DNA of 50,298 nt from Gemmatimonadota bacterium (GTDB lineage: Bacteria; Gemmatimonadota; Gemmatimonadetes; Gemmatimonadales; Gemmatimonadaceae), in contig JACREJ010000001.1 in assembly GCA_016218305.1 (NCBI GenBank), positions 1-50,298 on the forward strand, read 5' to 3'. The notes under the pieces are model-generated. The model did no database searches and had not been told where the DNA came from. It saw only the letters and a list, made by a program, of their open reading frames with translations. A program made the translations under genes and the position numbers. Of the stretch, positions 7,873-18,200 are shown one piece after another. Each line of letters starts with the position of its first letter. Position 1 is the first letter of the stretch.

Positions 7873-8468
7873 TGCGCTGCATCGGAGTGATTCTCGCCGG
7901 CGGCGGCGCGACGCGATTTGGCGGACAGCCGAAGGGGCTGTCGATCGTCGAGGGCGCGCGGATCATCGATCGCGTGGCCGGCGCGCTGCGCGGTGCGGCG
8001 GACGAGCTGCTACTTGTCGCCAATGATCCGGGCGCCGACGCGTGGCTTCCCGGCGTGCGCACCGCCGCCGACGTGCGGCGCGGCGAAGGCGCGCTCGGCG
8101 GGCTCCACGCGGCGCTCTCGCACGCGAGTGGCCATGCCGTGTTGGTCGTCGCCTGGGACATGCCATTCGCGAGCGAGGGGCTTCTGCGCGCCTTGCGCGC
8201 AGAAGGGGAACGGGGGTTTGAGGCGGTGGTACCGGAGAGCGAGACGTCGGGACGCGGCGTCGAGCCGCTGTGTGCGTGGTACGGCCCGGCCTGCCTCTCC
8301 GCCATCGAGCGGAAGCTCGACGCCGGCGACCGCCGCGTGGTGTCGTTCTTCGAGGACGTCCGGGTGAAACGTCTCCCCGCTGCCGAAGTGTCGCAGTACG
8401 GCGATCCCGCGCGCATCTTTTTCAACGTGAACCGTCCGGACGATCTACCCTTATCCACGCAGCCATGA
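7872..8468 (+). CDS. mobA: Molybdenum cofactor guanylyltransferase
   Basis: The protein has 198 residues with the start codon overlapping the fdhD stop by one base. The N-terminal nucleotide-binding motif is ILAGGGATRFGGQPKGL (about 7-23). WDMPF at about 96 is the family D-x-P metal site, and GVEPLCAWY is also typical. MobA transfers GMP from GTP to Mo-molybdopterin, giving the guanine dinucleotide cofactor used by formate dehydrogenases and DMSO-reductase family enzymes. It is coupled by overlap to fdhD and mobB. Confidence 0.94.
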   Translation: MRCIGVILAGGGATRFGGQPKGLSIVEGARIIDRVAGALRGAADELLLVANDPGADAWLPGVRTAADVRRGEGALGGLHAALSHASGHAVLVVAWDMPFASEGLLRALRAEGERGFEAVVPESETSGRGVEPLCAWYGPACLSAIERKLDAGDRRVVSFFEDVRVKRLPAAEVSQYGDPARIFFNVNRPDDLPLSTQP

Positions 8469-8995
8469 CGCCGCCCCTGCTCTCCATCACCGGCAAGAAG
8501 AACTCCGGCAAGACCACGCTCGTCGTGCGGCTCGCCGCCGCGCTGTCCGAGCGCGGCGTGCGGGTGATGACCATCAAGCACGGCTCGCACACGTTTAACA
8601 TGGATCCGGTGAACACCGACACGTACCGCCACTACCACGAGGGCAAGGCGGAGCGCGTGGCGATGATCTCGCCCGACAAGTTCGCGCTCGTCGCACACTG
8701 GGAGAAGCCGCTCACCCCGCAGGAGATCGCCGCGCGCTTCATGGCCGACGCCGACCTCGTGCTGTGCGAGGGGTTCAAGGCCACCGACCTTCCGAAGGTG
8801 GAGATCTTCCGCCGCGCGGCGCACGACGCCCCGCTCTTCGATGCCGCGCTCAGCAATGCGTCGGCATGGAAGGCGATGGTGAGCGACGGCGCGATGCCCG
8901 GACTCCCTTTCCCCGTCTTCCGCCTCGACCAGGATGGCTGGCTCGACGAACTCGTGGCGTGGGTGGAGCGGCACTTCCTCCCCAACCGGAGCTGA
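8465..8995 (+). CDS. mobB: Molybdopterin-guanine dinucleotide biosynthesis adaptor MobB
   Basis: The protein has 176 residues, starting in an ATGA overlap with mobA. It has a Walker A motif GKKNSGKTT at about residues 9-17, the family motif TIKHGSH with conserved His, DTYRHYHEGKAERV, and the switch region VLCEGFK. MobB is a GTP-binding protein that works with MobA at the last step of bis-MGD synthesis. Length and motif order match full-length single-domain MobB. Confidence 0.94.
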   Translation: MTPPLLSITGKKNSGKTTLVVRLAAALSERGVRVMTIKHGSHTFNMDPVNTDTYRHYHEGKAERVAMISPDKFALVAHWEKPLTPQEIAARFMADADLVLCEGFKATDLPKVEIFRRAAHDAPLFDAALSNASAWKAMVSDGAMPGLPFPVFRLDQDGWLDELVAWVERHFLPNRS

Positions 8996-8998
8996 GCG

Positions 8999-10492
8999 AT
9001 GCGTCACCTCGTCCTGCTCACCAGTGTCCTCGCGGCGGCGTGCGCCTCGTGGGGCGGCCCGTCGCGGCCGTCGCCGGCGCGTGAACGCGCGGCATTCACG
9101 CGCTCCGTGGACTCGATGGTCACGCAGCCGGCGTTCCGCAACGCGAACTGGGGCATCCTTGTGGTGGATCCGGCGCGCGGCGACACGCTGTACTCGCACA
9201 ATGCGGGCAAGCTGTTCATGCCCGCCTCCAACCAGAAGATTCTCACCGGCGCCACCGCCCTCGCGCAGCTCGGCGGCGACTTCCGGTTCCGCACGGAGTT
9301 CGCGTCGAACGGCCGGCTGGTCAACGGCGCGCTGCGCGGCGACCTCGTGGTGGTCGGCCGCGGCGACCCGACCGTGAGCGACGCGGCCTTCGGCGACGGC
9401 ATGAAGCCGCTGCGCGACGCCGCCGACTCGCTGTGGTCACGCGGCGTGCGCGAAATCGCCGGTGCGCTGGTGCGCGGCGGCGACGCCTTCCCCGACTCCA
9501 CCCTCGGCTTCGGCTGGTCGTGGGATGACCTCGACTATGGCTACTCCGCCGGCGTGGACGAGCTGTTCTTCAACGAGGGCATCGCGCGCGTCACGGTGCA
9601 CGCGGCGCGGACCGTCGGCGGCACGGCGGGCGTGCGCACGGCGCCGGCGCGCGGCGTGCCGGCCATCGGACGCGTGTCGGTCGTGACCGGCGGCATGATG
9701 GAGCCCGAGGCGCGGCAGCGAAATCGCATCATGTGGGAGACCGACGTGCGCGGGCCACGCCCGCTGCTCAATCTCTCGGGCTTCGTGAAGATGCGCGACA
9801 GCGCCACGGTGACGGTTGCGCTGCGCAATCCGGCGCAGGCCTGGCTCGCCGCGTTTGCGGAGGCGCTGTCGGAGCGCGGCATCGTCCTGCGCGGCAACGT
9901 CATCAGCGAACCCGCGGTGGACACCGTCGGGCTGACGCGCCTCTTCACGCTCTGGTCGCCGCCGCTGCGCACGGTGCTGCCGCTCTTCGAGAAGCCGTCG
10001 CAGAACCAGATCGGCGAGATCCTCTTCCGCACGCTCGGACTCGAAAAGACGGGTGTGGGCACCCCCGACAGCGGACGCCGCGTGGTGGAGCGCCAGCTCG
10101 CCGCATGGGGCGCCGACACGGCCGGACACGCCGTGCGCGACGGCAGTGGGCTGTCGCGGCATGACTACGTCACGCCGGAGACCATCGTCAAGGTGCTCGA
10201 CGCGATGCGGCAGCATGCGGAGTTCAAGAGCTTCTACGACGCACTGCCCATTGGCGGGGTGGACGGCACGATCCGGTCGCGCATGCGAAACACGCCCGCG
10301 CAGGGCAACGTGCACGCCAAGACCGGTACCGTGGACAAGGCGCGGAGCCTCTCCGGGTATGTGACGACGCCGGACGGGCGCATGCTCCTGTTCAGCTTCC
10401 TCTGCAACAACTTCACGGTCCCCAACGCGGCGGTGGAGGCGGTGCAGGACGCGATCCTCGTACGGCTCGCGTCGCCGGGCGCGCCGAGGTAG
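8999..10492 (+). CDS. dacB: D-alanyl-D-alanine carboxypeptidase/endopeptidase (PBP4, S13), lipoprotein
   Basis: The protein has 497 residues. The N-terminus has a lipobox, LAAAC with C15, so it is probably lipid-anchored. Penicillin-binding motifs are SNQK (S77, K80), SGLS in the middle (the S-x-N position), and AKTGT near residue 440. The region between them is long, as in class C PBP4 enzymes. It hydrolyses D-Ala-D-Ala or meso-DAP cross-links in the periplasm. It sits 3 bp after mobB and 5 bp before moeA, so a cell-wall enzyme is embedded in a molybdenum-cofactor operon. Confidence 0.92.
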   Translation: MRHLVLLTSVLAAACASWGGPSRPSPARERAAFTRSVDSMVTQPAFRNANWGILVVDPARGDTLYSHNAGKLFMPASNQKILTGATALAQLGGDFRFRTEFASNGRLVNGALRGDLVVVGRGDPTVSDAAFGDGMKPLRDAADSLWSRGVREIAGALVRGGDAFPDSTLGFGWSWDDLDYGYSAGVDELFFNEGIARVTVHAARTVGGTAGVRTAPARGVPAIGRVSVVTGGMMEPEARQRNRIMWETDVRGPRPLLNLSGFVKMRDSATVTVALRNPAQAWLAAFAEALSERGIVLRGNVISEPAVDTVGLTRLFTLWSPPLRTVLPLFEKPSQNQIGEILFRTLGLEKTGVGTPDSGRRVVERQLAAWGADTAGHAVRDGSGLSRHDYVTPETIVKVLDAMRQHAEFKSFYDALPIGGVDGTIRSRMRNTPAQGNVHAKTGTVDKARSLSGYVTTPDGRMLLFSFLCNNFTVPNAAVEAVQDAILVRLASPGAPR

Positions 10493-10497
10493 CGCGC

Positions 10498-11754
10498 ATG
10501 CTGAGCGTCGCGGAGGCGGTGGCACGGGTGGTGGCCGATGTGGCGGCGCTCGATAGCGAGCACGTGCCATTGCTCGACGCCTTCGGCCGCGTGCTCGCGG
10601 CCGACGCCAAGGCCTCGTACACGCTGCCGGCCTGCGACAACTCGGCGATGGATGGGTACGCGGTGCGAGCCGCTGATCTCGCGGGGGCAAACGCCGGATC
10701 CCCACGGGTCTTTCGCGTCGTCGAGACGGTCGCGGCCGGGCAGTTCCCGACGCGCGCCATCGAGCACGGCGAAGCGACGCGCATCATGACGGGGGCCCCG
10801 CTCCCGCTCGGTGCCGACTGCGTGGTGCGCGTGGAGGACACCGACGGCGGCGTGACGGACGTGCGCGCCGTCAATGATCGCGACTGCGGCAAGAACGTGC
10901 GCGCCCGCGGCGAGGACTTCCGCGAGGGCGACGTGGTGCTGCGGGCCGGCGATCCGATTGGCGCGGCGCAGATCGGCGTGCTGGCATCGCTGGGGTATGC
11001 GCAGGTGCCGGTGCACCGCGCCCCGCGCGTGGCAATCCTCGGCTCCGGTGACGAACTGGTGGACCTCGACGAGTTCGGCCGCGTGCTGGCAGGTGAGCGC
11101 ATCGTCGGATCGAACGGCTACACGTTGCACGCGCTCGTGCGCGCCGCCGGCGGAATCCCCGTGCCGCTCGGCAATGCCGCGGATGCGCCCGAGGCGATGC
11201 GCGAGATTTTCACGCGCGCCGTCGAGGCGCACCCCGACCTGATCATCAGCTCGGCCGGCATCTCCGTGGGGGAGTTCGACTACACGCGCGACGCGCTGGG
11301 CCAGCTCGGCGCCGACCTGAAGTTCTGGAAGGTGCGCATGCGTCCCGGCGCCCCGGTCGGCTTCGGCACGGTGGCGGGGATTCCGTGGATCGGGCTTCCG
11401 GGGAATCCCGTCTCCGTGATGGTGACGTTCGAGCTGTTCGCCCGCCCCGCCATCCTGCGCATGCTCGGCCATGCGCGCCTGCACCGTCGACCCGTGCCCG
11501 TCACGCTCGAGCAGCCGGTGCAGATCGGCGCGCGGCTGACCCATTTCCTGCGCGCCGTCGTCACCGCCCAGCCGTCGGGTGCGCTGACGGCCCGGCTGAC
11601 CGGCCCGCAGGGTTCCGGCATCCTGACCTCGATGGCGAGAGCGAACGCCCTGCTCATCGTACCCGAGGACCGCCCGACGCACGCGGCGGGCGACACGCTG
11701 TCCGCACTGCTCCTGACACCAGGGGCCCAACTGTCGGAGTCGTTCGCGCTGTGA
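10498..11754 (+). CDS. moeA: Molybdopterin molybdenumtransferase
   Basis: The protein has 418 residues, normal for MoeA. The N-terminal part has DNSAMDGYAVRAADL, and EHGEATRIMTGAPLPLGADCVVRVED follows. The MogA-like domain contains ILGSGDELVD, SNGYTLHALV and SSAGISVGEFDY. IGLPGNPVSVMVTFELFARP precedes the C-terminal beta-barrel domain. MoeA inserts molybdate into adenylylated molybdopterin. It lies in the same run as fdhD, mobA and mobB, while moaA-moaE and mogA are not in the window. Its stop overlaps the next start (GTGA). Confidence 0.95.
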   Translation: MLSVAEAVARVVADVAALDSEHVPLLDAFGRVLAADAKASYTLPACDNSAMDGYAVRAADLAGANAGSPRVFRVVETVAAGQFPTRAIEHGEATRIMTGAPLPLGADCVVRVEDTDGGVTDVRAVNDRDCGKNVRARGEDFREGDVVLRAGDPIGAAQIGVLASLGYAQVPVHRAPRVAILGSGDELVDLDEFGRVLAGERIVGSNGYTLHALVRAAGGIPVPLGNAADAPEAMREIFTRAVEAHPDLIISSAGISVGEFDYTRDALGQLGADLKFWKVRMRPGAPVGFGTVAGIPWIGLPGNPVSVMVTFELFARPAILRMLGHARLHRRPVPVTLEQPVQIGARLTHFLRAVVTAQPSGALTARLTGPQGSGILTSMARANALLIVPEDRPTHAAGDTLSALLLTPGAQLSESFAL

Positions 11755-12425
11755 GCGACCCGCTCGCGCCGGCGCTCGCCGCGCTGGACCATCGCTTCGT
11801 GCTGCAAACCCGCGAGGTGTCGGCGGGAGGGCGCACCTGGCGGCTGGAGATGCCGCGCAGCGCCGAGGACCTGATCAGCGAGGCCGACTTCGCACGCGAT
11901 GAACGGCTGCCGTACTGGGCTGACCTGTGGCCGTCGGCCATCGTGCTCGCCAACGAAGTCAGCGGGCTTGCCGGCGGCGGCCGCCAGGCCATCGAGTTTG
12001 GCGCAGGCCTCGGCCTGCCGTCGCTGGCGGCGACTGCCGCCGGGTTCGACGTCATGGTCACCGACTACTACGATGACGCGCTGCTCTTTGCGCGCCGCAA
12101 CGCCGCCGCCAACCTTGGGTGCGACCTGGCGACGGCGCTGGTGGACTGGCGTGCACTTCCGGCGTCGACGGGGCGCTTTGACCTCGTGCTGGCCGCCGAC
12201 GTACTGTATGAGAGGCCCTACGCGCCGCTGGTGGCCCGCGCGGTGGTGGGCGCCCTCGCGCCGGACGGCGTGGCATTGATCGCCGACCCCGGTCGCGTGG
12301 CGCTGCAGGCCTGCCTCGCCGAGTGCGCCGCGCTCGGCGCGGTGGTGCACGAGCGGCGCGCGGTACGGCACGAGGACGGCGTCACGAAGCACACGATCAC
12401 CATTCACGAGGTGCGGCTCGGGTGA
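11751..12425 (+). CDS. Class I SAM-dependent methyltransferase (METTL21/PF10294-like)
   Basis: The start is GTG at 11751 in a GTGA overlap with moeA, giving 224 residues. SAM-binding motif I is EFGAGLGLPS at 82-91. Motif II DYYDDALLFARRNAAAN and motif IV DLVLAADVLYE follow, and PYWADLWPSA precedes the fold. This combination is typical of the methyltransferase-16 family, whose characterised members methylate lysines of proteins. The substrate here is unknown. Its place after moeA probably reflects operon packing rather than pathway. Confidence 0.82.
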   Translation: MSDPLAPALAALDHRFVLQTREVSAGGRTWRLEMPRSAEDLISEADFARDERLPYWADLWPSAIVLANEVSGLAGGGRQAIEFGAGLGLPSLAATAAGFDVMVTDYYDDALLFARRNAAANLGCDLATALVDWRALPASTGRFDLVLAADVLYERPYAPLVARAVVGALAPDGVALIADPGRVALQACLAECAALGAVVHERRAVRHEDGVTKHTITIHEVRLG

Positions 12426-12952
12426 ACCAGCCGTTGCTGCAAATGGACCTGCGACTTGTCGGCGCCGCCATCGTGGTGCTCGCGGCGGCCGTGATCGCGA
12501 TCTGGCTCGTCGGCCGCCGGCTGCGCAGCGACCTCGGCCCATGGCGCAGCAGCGACGCCACTCCGATCGCAACGGGCCCGAGCGTGCCCCCCCAGGTGGC
12601 CAGGGAACTGCAGGCGCGCGGCCTGGTGACGTCCGCCCAGCTCGCCAACATGACGGAGACGGAGCGCCAGCTGCTGTTCAGCACGGTGGCGGCGACCATG
12701 GCCCGCGAAGCCGAGGGCGACGAGGCCTTTCGCACGACGGGGGCGCGCGCCGCCATTCGCCCCGAGGACATCCCCACGCTCTATTGCCCGATGTGCGGCT
12801 ATCACATCGAGCGCTTTGGCAGCGCGCCGCCAATCACCGGGCAATGCGAGACGTGCGGCACCAAGGTCGTGGTGCGACGCGACGGGGCGCGCCTGCTGCT
12901 CACGGTGCTGACGAAGGACGACCAGAACGCCCGGCGCGTGCCCTTCCGCTGA
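12422..12952 (+). CDS. Zinc-ribbon single-pass membrane protein, unknown function
   Basis: The frame starts with GTG at 12422 (GTGA overlap) or ATG at 12443; the first gives 176 residues. One membrane segment (about 13-34, LVGAAIVVLAAAVIAIWLV) is followed by a helical region. A four-cysteine zinc ribbon, CPMCGYH then CETCGT, lies at about residues 122-145. A C-terminal beta stretch follows. I do not recognise the family. It is the last gene of the run, followed by a hairpin. Confidence 0.7.
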   Translation: MNQPLLQMDLRLVGAAIVVLAAAVIAIWLVGRRLRSDLGPWRSSDATPIATGPSVPPQVARELQARGLVTSAQLANMTETERQLLFSTVAATMAREAEGDEAFRTTGARAAIRPEDIPTLYCPMCGYHIERFGSAPPITGQCETCGTKVVVRRDGARLLLTVLTKDDQNARRVPFR

Positions 12953-12975
12953 GCAGCGGCACGAGGAGGACAACG

Positions 12976-13005
12976 ACGCCCGGCCGCCGTGAGGCAGCCG
13001 GGCGT
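12976..13005. terminator. Hairpin between convergent genes
   Basis: A perfect 9-bp stem ACGCCCGGC/GCCGGGCGT with a 12-base loop lies in the 69-bp gap between the zinc-ribbon gene (plus) and the EMO gene (minus). It can form on either strand. No strong U-tract follows, so it may need Rho or act as a roadblock. Confidence 0.55.
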
Positions 13006-13021
13006 CTGTATGTTACACACG

Positions 13022-15043
13022 CTACGCCAGCCGGTCCGCCACCACCTCGGCGATGTCGTAGACCTGCACCGACTCGTCGCGTGAGGCGATGGAATCGCGC
13101 AGCATCGTCATGCAGAACGGACACGCCACCGCCACAGCGGTGGCGCCGGTGGCCAGCGCTTCATCGGCGCGCTCGGCGTTGATGCGCTTGCCTTCGTTCT
13201 CCTCCATCCACATGCGCCCGCCGCCAGCGCCGCAGCAGAGTCCGCGGTCGCCCGAACGCGGCATCTCCACGAGGTTCACCACGGGGAGGGCGCGCTTGAG
13301 CGTGGCTCGCGGCGCGTCGTAGATCTGGTTGTAGCGTCCGAGGTAGCACGAATCGTGGTACGTGAAGGTGCTCACCGCCTCGTGCAGCTCCTGGCGCAGC
13401 GGGATGCGCCCCTCGGCCATCAGGTGCTCGATGAAGACCGAGTGGTGGATGACGTCGTAGTTGCCGCCGAACTGGGGATACTCGTTGCCGAGCTGGTGCA
13501 TGCAGTGCGGGCAGGCCGTCACGATGGTGCGGACGTTGTACTTCGCGAGCGTCTCGACGTTTTCCCTGGCGAGCATCTGGTACAGGTACTCATTGCCCAT
13601 GCGCCGCGCTGGGTCGCCGTTGCACTTCTCCTCGCGGCCGAGGATGGCAAAGTTGACGCCGGCCGCCTGCATGATCTTGGCGAAGGCCACAGTGGTCTTG
13701 CGGGCGCGGTCGTCAAACGATCCCATGCAGCCCACGAAGTAGAGGATCTCGGCCGTCTCGCCGCGCTCGGCCAGCTCCGCCATCGTCGGGATGTTCATCC
13801 CCTCCGACCACTTGCCGCGATCGCCAGGGTCGAACGCCCACGGCGACCCGCGCTGCTCCATGCTCTCGAACGCCGGCATGACTTCTTCGGGGAAGCGCGA
13901 CTCACCGAGCACCAGGTTGCGCCGCATCTCGAGGATCACCGAGAGCTGGTCGATGGAGACCGGGCACTCCTGCACGCACGCGCGGCAGGTGGTGCACGCC
14001 CACAGTTCCTGCTCGGTGATGAAGCCGTCCAGCAGCGGCCGGTCTCCCATCTCCCTTCCCCCGTCTCCCATCAGCAGTTCCGGCGCCCGCTGCTCCAGCC
14101 GCTCCCGCACATTCACAACGATCTTCCGCGGCGAGAGCATCTTCCCCGTCAGGTTCGCTGGGCACACGGCCGTGCAGCGTCCGCACTCGGTGCAGGCGAA
14201 GCCGTCCATCAGGCTCTTCCACGAGAGGTGCTCCACGTCCTTCGCGCCGAACTGCTCGGCGTCGGCCTCGAGGTCCATGTACTTCATGACCCCGGCCTGC
14301 CCCGGCCCGCTCGTGTTGGAGAGGTAGACGTTCGGGAGCGACGCCACGACGTGCAGGTGCTTGGAGTACGGCAGGTAGTTCAGGAAGCCGAGCACCAGCA
14401 GGCCGTGCCCCCACCAGTTCAACGAGCGGAAGAAGGCGGCCCAGTCGGGCGGCACGAACGACAGGATGTTCGCCAGCGTGTACGAGAGCGGCCGATAGAA
14501 CGGCGTGGCGTGCTCCGGGAACGCCACCATCTCGAACGACTCGGCGAGGAACATCGTGACCATCAGCAGCCCGATCCAGCTGAGGATGAGGAGCGGATCG
14601 TTGGCGTGCGTCTCGGCGCCTTGGAGGCGCCTGACGCGATGGGTGAGCCGCCGCCACAACGCGAAGGAAACGGCGCCGATGACGAGGGCGCCCCACAGGT
14701 CCTGGTTGACCTGGTAGAAGCGGTACGCCCACTGCGGCATGAACTTCGCGAGCGTGAAGCCAGGCAAGATGCCACGGGCGATGAACTCGCCCGTGCCGAC
14801 GGTGAGGACACAGAACCCCCAGAAGATCGCCGCATGCATCGGCCCGGCGATCCAGTCGCGGAAGATCTTGCGCTGGAGGACGCCGATCGAGAGGAGGTTG
14901 AAGAGCCGGCGTGGGACGTGGTCCCAGCGCGAGTCGTCGAGTCGCCCGATGCGCAGGTAGGCCACGAGGCGCTGCACATTGTACGCGAAGAAGCCGGCGG
15001 CAAGGGCGACGATGAGGGCGAAGATGCCGTTCGATGCGGTCAT
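13022..15043 (-). CDS. EMO-type ETF:menaquinone oxidoreductase (HdrD/DUF224-like Fe-S membrane protein)
   Basis: The start at 15043 ([12 protein letters not shown]) gives 673 residues. An upstream extension of the frame is low-complexity and lacks a plausible start. The N-terminal third is a multi-pass, nitrate-reductase-gamma-like heme b domain. Two 4Fe-4S motifs follow, [12 protein letters not shown] and [12 protein letters not shown]. Two CCG domains follow, with [16 protein letters not shown] and GLCCGAGGG. This domain order matches EMO proteins, which carry electrons from ETF to (mena)quinone during acyl-CoA oxidation; etfAB lies 4.8 kb away. Residues about 324-335, between the two ferredoxin motifs, are encoded by a 7-bp repeat array. 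Confidence 0.82.
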   Translation of the reverse strand: MTASNGIFALIVALAAGFFAYNVQRLVAYLRIGRLDDSRWDHVPRRLFNLLSIGVLQRKIFRDWIAGPMHAAIFWGFCVLTVGTGEFIARGILPGFTLAKFMPQWAYRFYQVNQDLWGALVIGAVSFALWRRLTHRVRRLQGAETHANDPLLILSWIGLLMVTMFLAESFEMVAFPEHATPFYRPLSYTLANILSFVPPDWAAFFRSLNWWGHGLLVLGFLNYLPYSKHLHVVASLPNVYLSNTSGPGQAGVMKYMDLEADAEQFGAKDVEHLSWKSLMDGFACTECGRCTAVCPANLTGKMLSPRKIVVNVRERLEQRAPELLMGDGGREMGDRPLLDGFITEQELWACTTCRACVQECPVSIDQLSVILEMRRNLVLGESRFPEEVMPAFESMEQRGSPWAFDPGDRGKWSEGMNIPTMAELAERGETAEILYFVGCMGSFDDRARKTTVAFAKIMQAAGVNFAILGREEKCNGDPARRMGNEYLYQMLARENVETLAKYNVRTIVTACPHCMHQLGNEYPQFGGNYDVIHHSVFIEHLMAEGRIPLRQELHEAVSTFTYHDSCYLGRYNQIYDAPRATLKRALPVVNLVEMPRSGDRGLCCGAGGGRMWMEENEGKRINAERADEALATGATAVAVACPFCMTMLRDSIASRDESVQVYDIAEVVADRLA
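14039..14073 (-). repeat. Heptad repeat array inside the EMO reading frame
   Basis: On the coding strand five consecutive 7-mers read TGATGGG, AGACGGG, GGAAGGG, AGATGGG and AGACCGG. They encode [12 protein letters not shown] in a linker between the two ferredoxin motifs. The array keeps the frame because 35 bp plus flanking bases yields whole codons in context. It is the same family as the intergenic arrays. Confidence 0.85.
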
Positions 15044-15279
15044 GGAGCAGAAGGTAGCAAAGGTCTGGCATGTCGAACAGCGGTCCCGACCCGCGTGGGA
15101 CGCCGCGTGCGACTGGCGGCCGTCGCCCTCGTCTGTCCACCCCACGATCCTGGCGCTCCCCGGGATTGCAATTCGCCGGGAAGCGTCGCCAATTACGCGC
15201 GTACTCGGCCCGGGACTCGACGCTTCGGCAAGAGTCCGCCTCACTCGTACTTCACTTCAGCCTCCGGAGTCCTCGACTC
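15044..15279. promoter_or_regulatory. Divergent spacer between EMO and TonB-receptor genes
   Basis: This 236-bp gap separates two divergent genes and must carry both promoters. A ribosome-binding site GGAG (15266-15269) lies 10 bases before the ATG at 15280. An AT-richer patch around 15168-15205 (TTGCAATTC, CCAATTACG) is the best candidate for the plus-strand promoter. No clear operator was seen. Confidence 0.35.
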
Positions 15280-18200
15280 ATGGCCCTCTTTGCCCGTCGA
15301 CTCGCCAGTCTGGTTGCTACGGCGGCCGTGGTGCTGGCCGCCACGGCATCGTCGCTTGGCGCGCAAGCTCAGGCGACCACCGGCATCATCCGCGGCGTGG
15401 TCAGCGACGCCGCCGGGGCGCCCATCAATGGCGCCACGGTCACGTTGCGCAACCAGCAGACGAACTTCACACGCGTGTTGCAGACCTCGAGCACGGGCAT
15501 TTACGTGGGCACCCTGCTCCCCCTCGGTTCGTACGAGGTGACGGTACGGGCCATCGGCCACGCGCCGGTCGCGCGCAACAACGTCGCCGTGCGCGTTGGA
15601 CAGGTGGCAGAGCAGACCTTCAAGCTGGAACGGCAAGCCGTGGAGTTGGCGGCGGTCGTCATCGGGGCAACCGCCACGCCGGTAGACGTCGCGAAGACCG
15701 AAGCCTCGGCGCGACTGAATGACGCTGCGGTGCAGGGACTCCCGAACAACGGCCGCAACTTCCTGGCCCTCACCCTGCTCACCCCCGGCGTGGCGGTGGC
15801 CCAGGGACCCGACGGCGACGTGCTTTCCGTGGCTGGCCAGAAGGGCATCTCGAACAACGTGTCGGTGGATGGCGCCGACTACAACAACCCCTTCTTCGGC
15901 GAGCAGCGCGGCGGCCAGCGCCCCGCGTTCACGTTCAATCTCGATGCGGTGCAGGAGATGGTGGTCACGAGCCAGGGCGCCAATGCCGAGTTCGGCCGCT
16001 CCGCGGGCGGCTTCGTGAACGTCGTGACCAAGAGCGGCACGAATGAGCTGAAGGGCACCGCGCACTATTTCGGCAAGAGTTCCGCGCTGTCGGGCCAGCT
16101 CAAGGGCAATGGGGTCACGCTCGATCCGGACTTCGGTCAGCACCAGTTCGGCTTCACCGTCGGCGGCCCACTCAAGAAGGACAAGCTGTTCTACTTCCTC
16201 GCGTACGACCAGCAGTCGTATTCGGACACGAAACAGCAGAACCGTCCGGCCAGTGCGGAGTTCACGAAGCTGAAGAGCTTCCTGTCGACCCAGTGGGGCG
16301 GCGCCCTCAAGGACGACTTCCGGCCCATCGACCGCACGAATGACGCGCAGGTGTTCCTGGCGAAGCTCGACTGGAGCATCAACCCCCGGAACCTGCTGTC
16401 GATGAAGTACAACTTCACGAATTCCAAGCAGGTCAACGGCACCTTTGACGTCGACACGTGGGGGGCAAGCGCCAACGCCATCGAGAACGCCTACTCCAAC
16501 GCGTTCAGCGGCCAGCTCTCCACGCAGATCTCCGACAACGTGTCCAACGAGTTCCGCTTTCAGTTTGCCCGCGAGGACCGCCCGCGCGACTATGACGCGC
16601 CCAGGCTCCCGAACGGCCGCGACTTCCCCGACATCGCGATGGATTTTGGCAACGCCTTCCGCATCGGCCGTCCGTTCTTCATCCCCGTGGAGTATTACGA
16701 CACGCGCATCCAGCTCCTGAACAACGTGACGTGGGCGCGCGGCAACCACCTCTTCAAGGCCGGCGGCGAGATCAACGCCGTGAGCTCCAACCAGACCTTC
16801 ATCGGCTTTGCGAACGGTCGGTTCATCTTCAGCAGCGTGGACGGATTCATCAACTACTCGAAGTTCGGCAACGGCTACGTGGAGTGCTCCGGCGGCACGA
16901 CGAGCACCACCGGCGCGTGCCCGACCGGCGCGAGCATCACGGGTCCGGTGCTGCTGTATTTGCAGCAGGCGGGGGTGGGCGGTCGCACCGTGGAGGAGTC
17001 GGGCACGCAGAAGATTCCGCAGACCGACATGTCGCTGTTCATCCAGGACACCTGGAAGCCGACGCCACGCCTCACCATCAATTACGGCCTGCGCTGGGAA
17101 GGCGAGAAGCAGCCTGACGTGCTGACCGACCCGAGCAAGGTCTTCTTCGCGGGGTTCATCGGCAAGACCGTCACCAACGCCAAGGGGACATTCGCATTCC
17201 CGTCCGATGGCACGATTCCGTCGGACTACGGCATGTTCCAGCCGCGCCTCGGCCTGGCCTGGGACCGCAACGGCGACGGCACGGAAGTGGTGCGCGCCTC
17301 CGCCGGCATCTATCACGCACGCGTGGCGGCGCTGAACTTCGCTGCGGTGCGCAACAACAACGGTTCCATCGGACAGACGATGTTCCGCAACTCGGCGCTC
17401 ACTGGCATCCTCGGCGCGCCGCCGGCCATCGAGAACCTCCTGCCGGCTCCGGGCGCCAATCAGGCACCCTGGCAGCCGGGCGTGTTCGTGGTCGACAAGA
17501 ACTTCCGTAACCCGCGCACCATCAGCACCTCGCTGGCGTACGAGCGGGCGCTTGGCACGACCGGGCTCACCGGCTCGGCCAGCTACACGTACGCCAAGTC
17601 TGACCGTCTGACCCGTTTCGTGAACCGCAATGACGCCGTGTTCGGCAACCCCTGGTCCACGGGCCTTGCCGGCGGCAACGGCATCGGCGACCTGACCACG
17701 GTCGAAAGCACCGCTGAGAGCAAGTACAGCGGCCTCACGGTGGGCCTGGCGCGCCGTCAGGCCAAGGACTGGGTGTTCGACGCGAACTACACGATTTCGT
17801 GGGACAGGTCGAACGATGACAACGAGCGTGATCCGTTCACGTTCCGCTACGCCCGGGCCGACCGCCTCGATGACGAGTGGGGCTACAGCGACCGTGACCA
17901 GCGGCACCGCTTCAACGCATTCGTGCTGACCAGCCTTGGATACAACGTGACGATGAACAACCGCTTCACCTACACGTCGGCGTCGCCGATGTCGGCGAAG
18001 TGCGGCACCAACAACAAGGCGACGAGCGATCGGGCGGCGAGCGCAGCCGAGCGCATCTGCCCGAACGGGACGATCCTCGAGCGCAACACCCTGCGCCGGC
18101 GGAACGAGTACGCGAGCTGGGATCTCCGGTTCGCGCGCCCGGTCAAGGTGGGCACAGGCAACTCGGCAGAGCTCATCTTCGAGGTGTTCAACGTGCTGGG

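Noticed and set aside
13355-15541. A 728-codon plus-strand frame across the EMO gene and into the TonB receptor start
   Set aside because: Antisense shadow of EMO; its last part is a frame-shifted reading of the receptor N-terminus.
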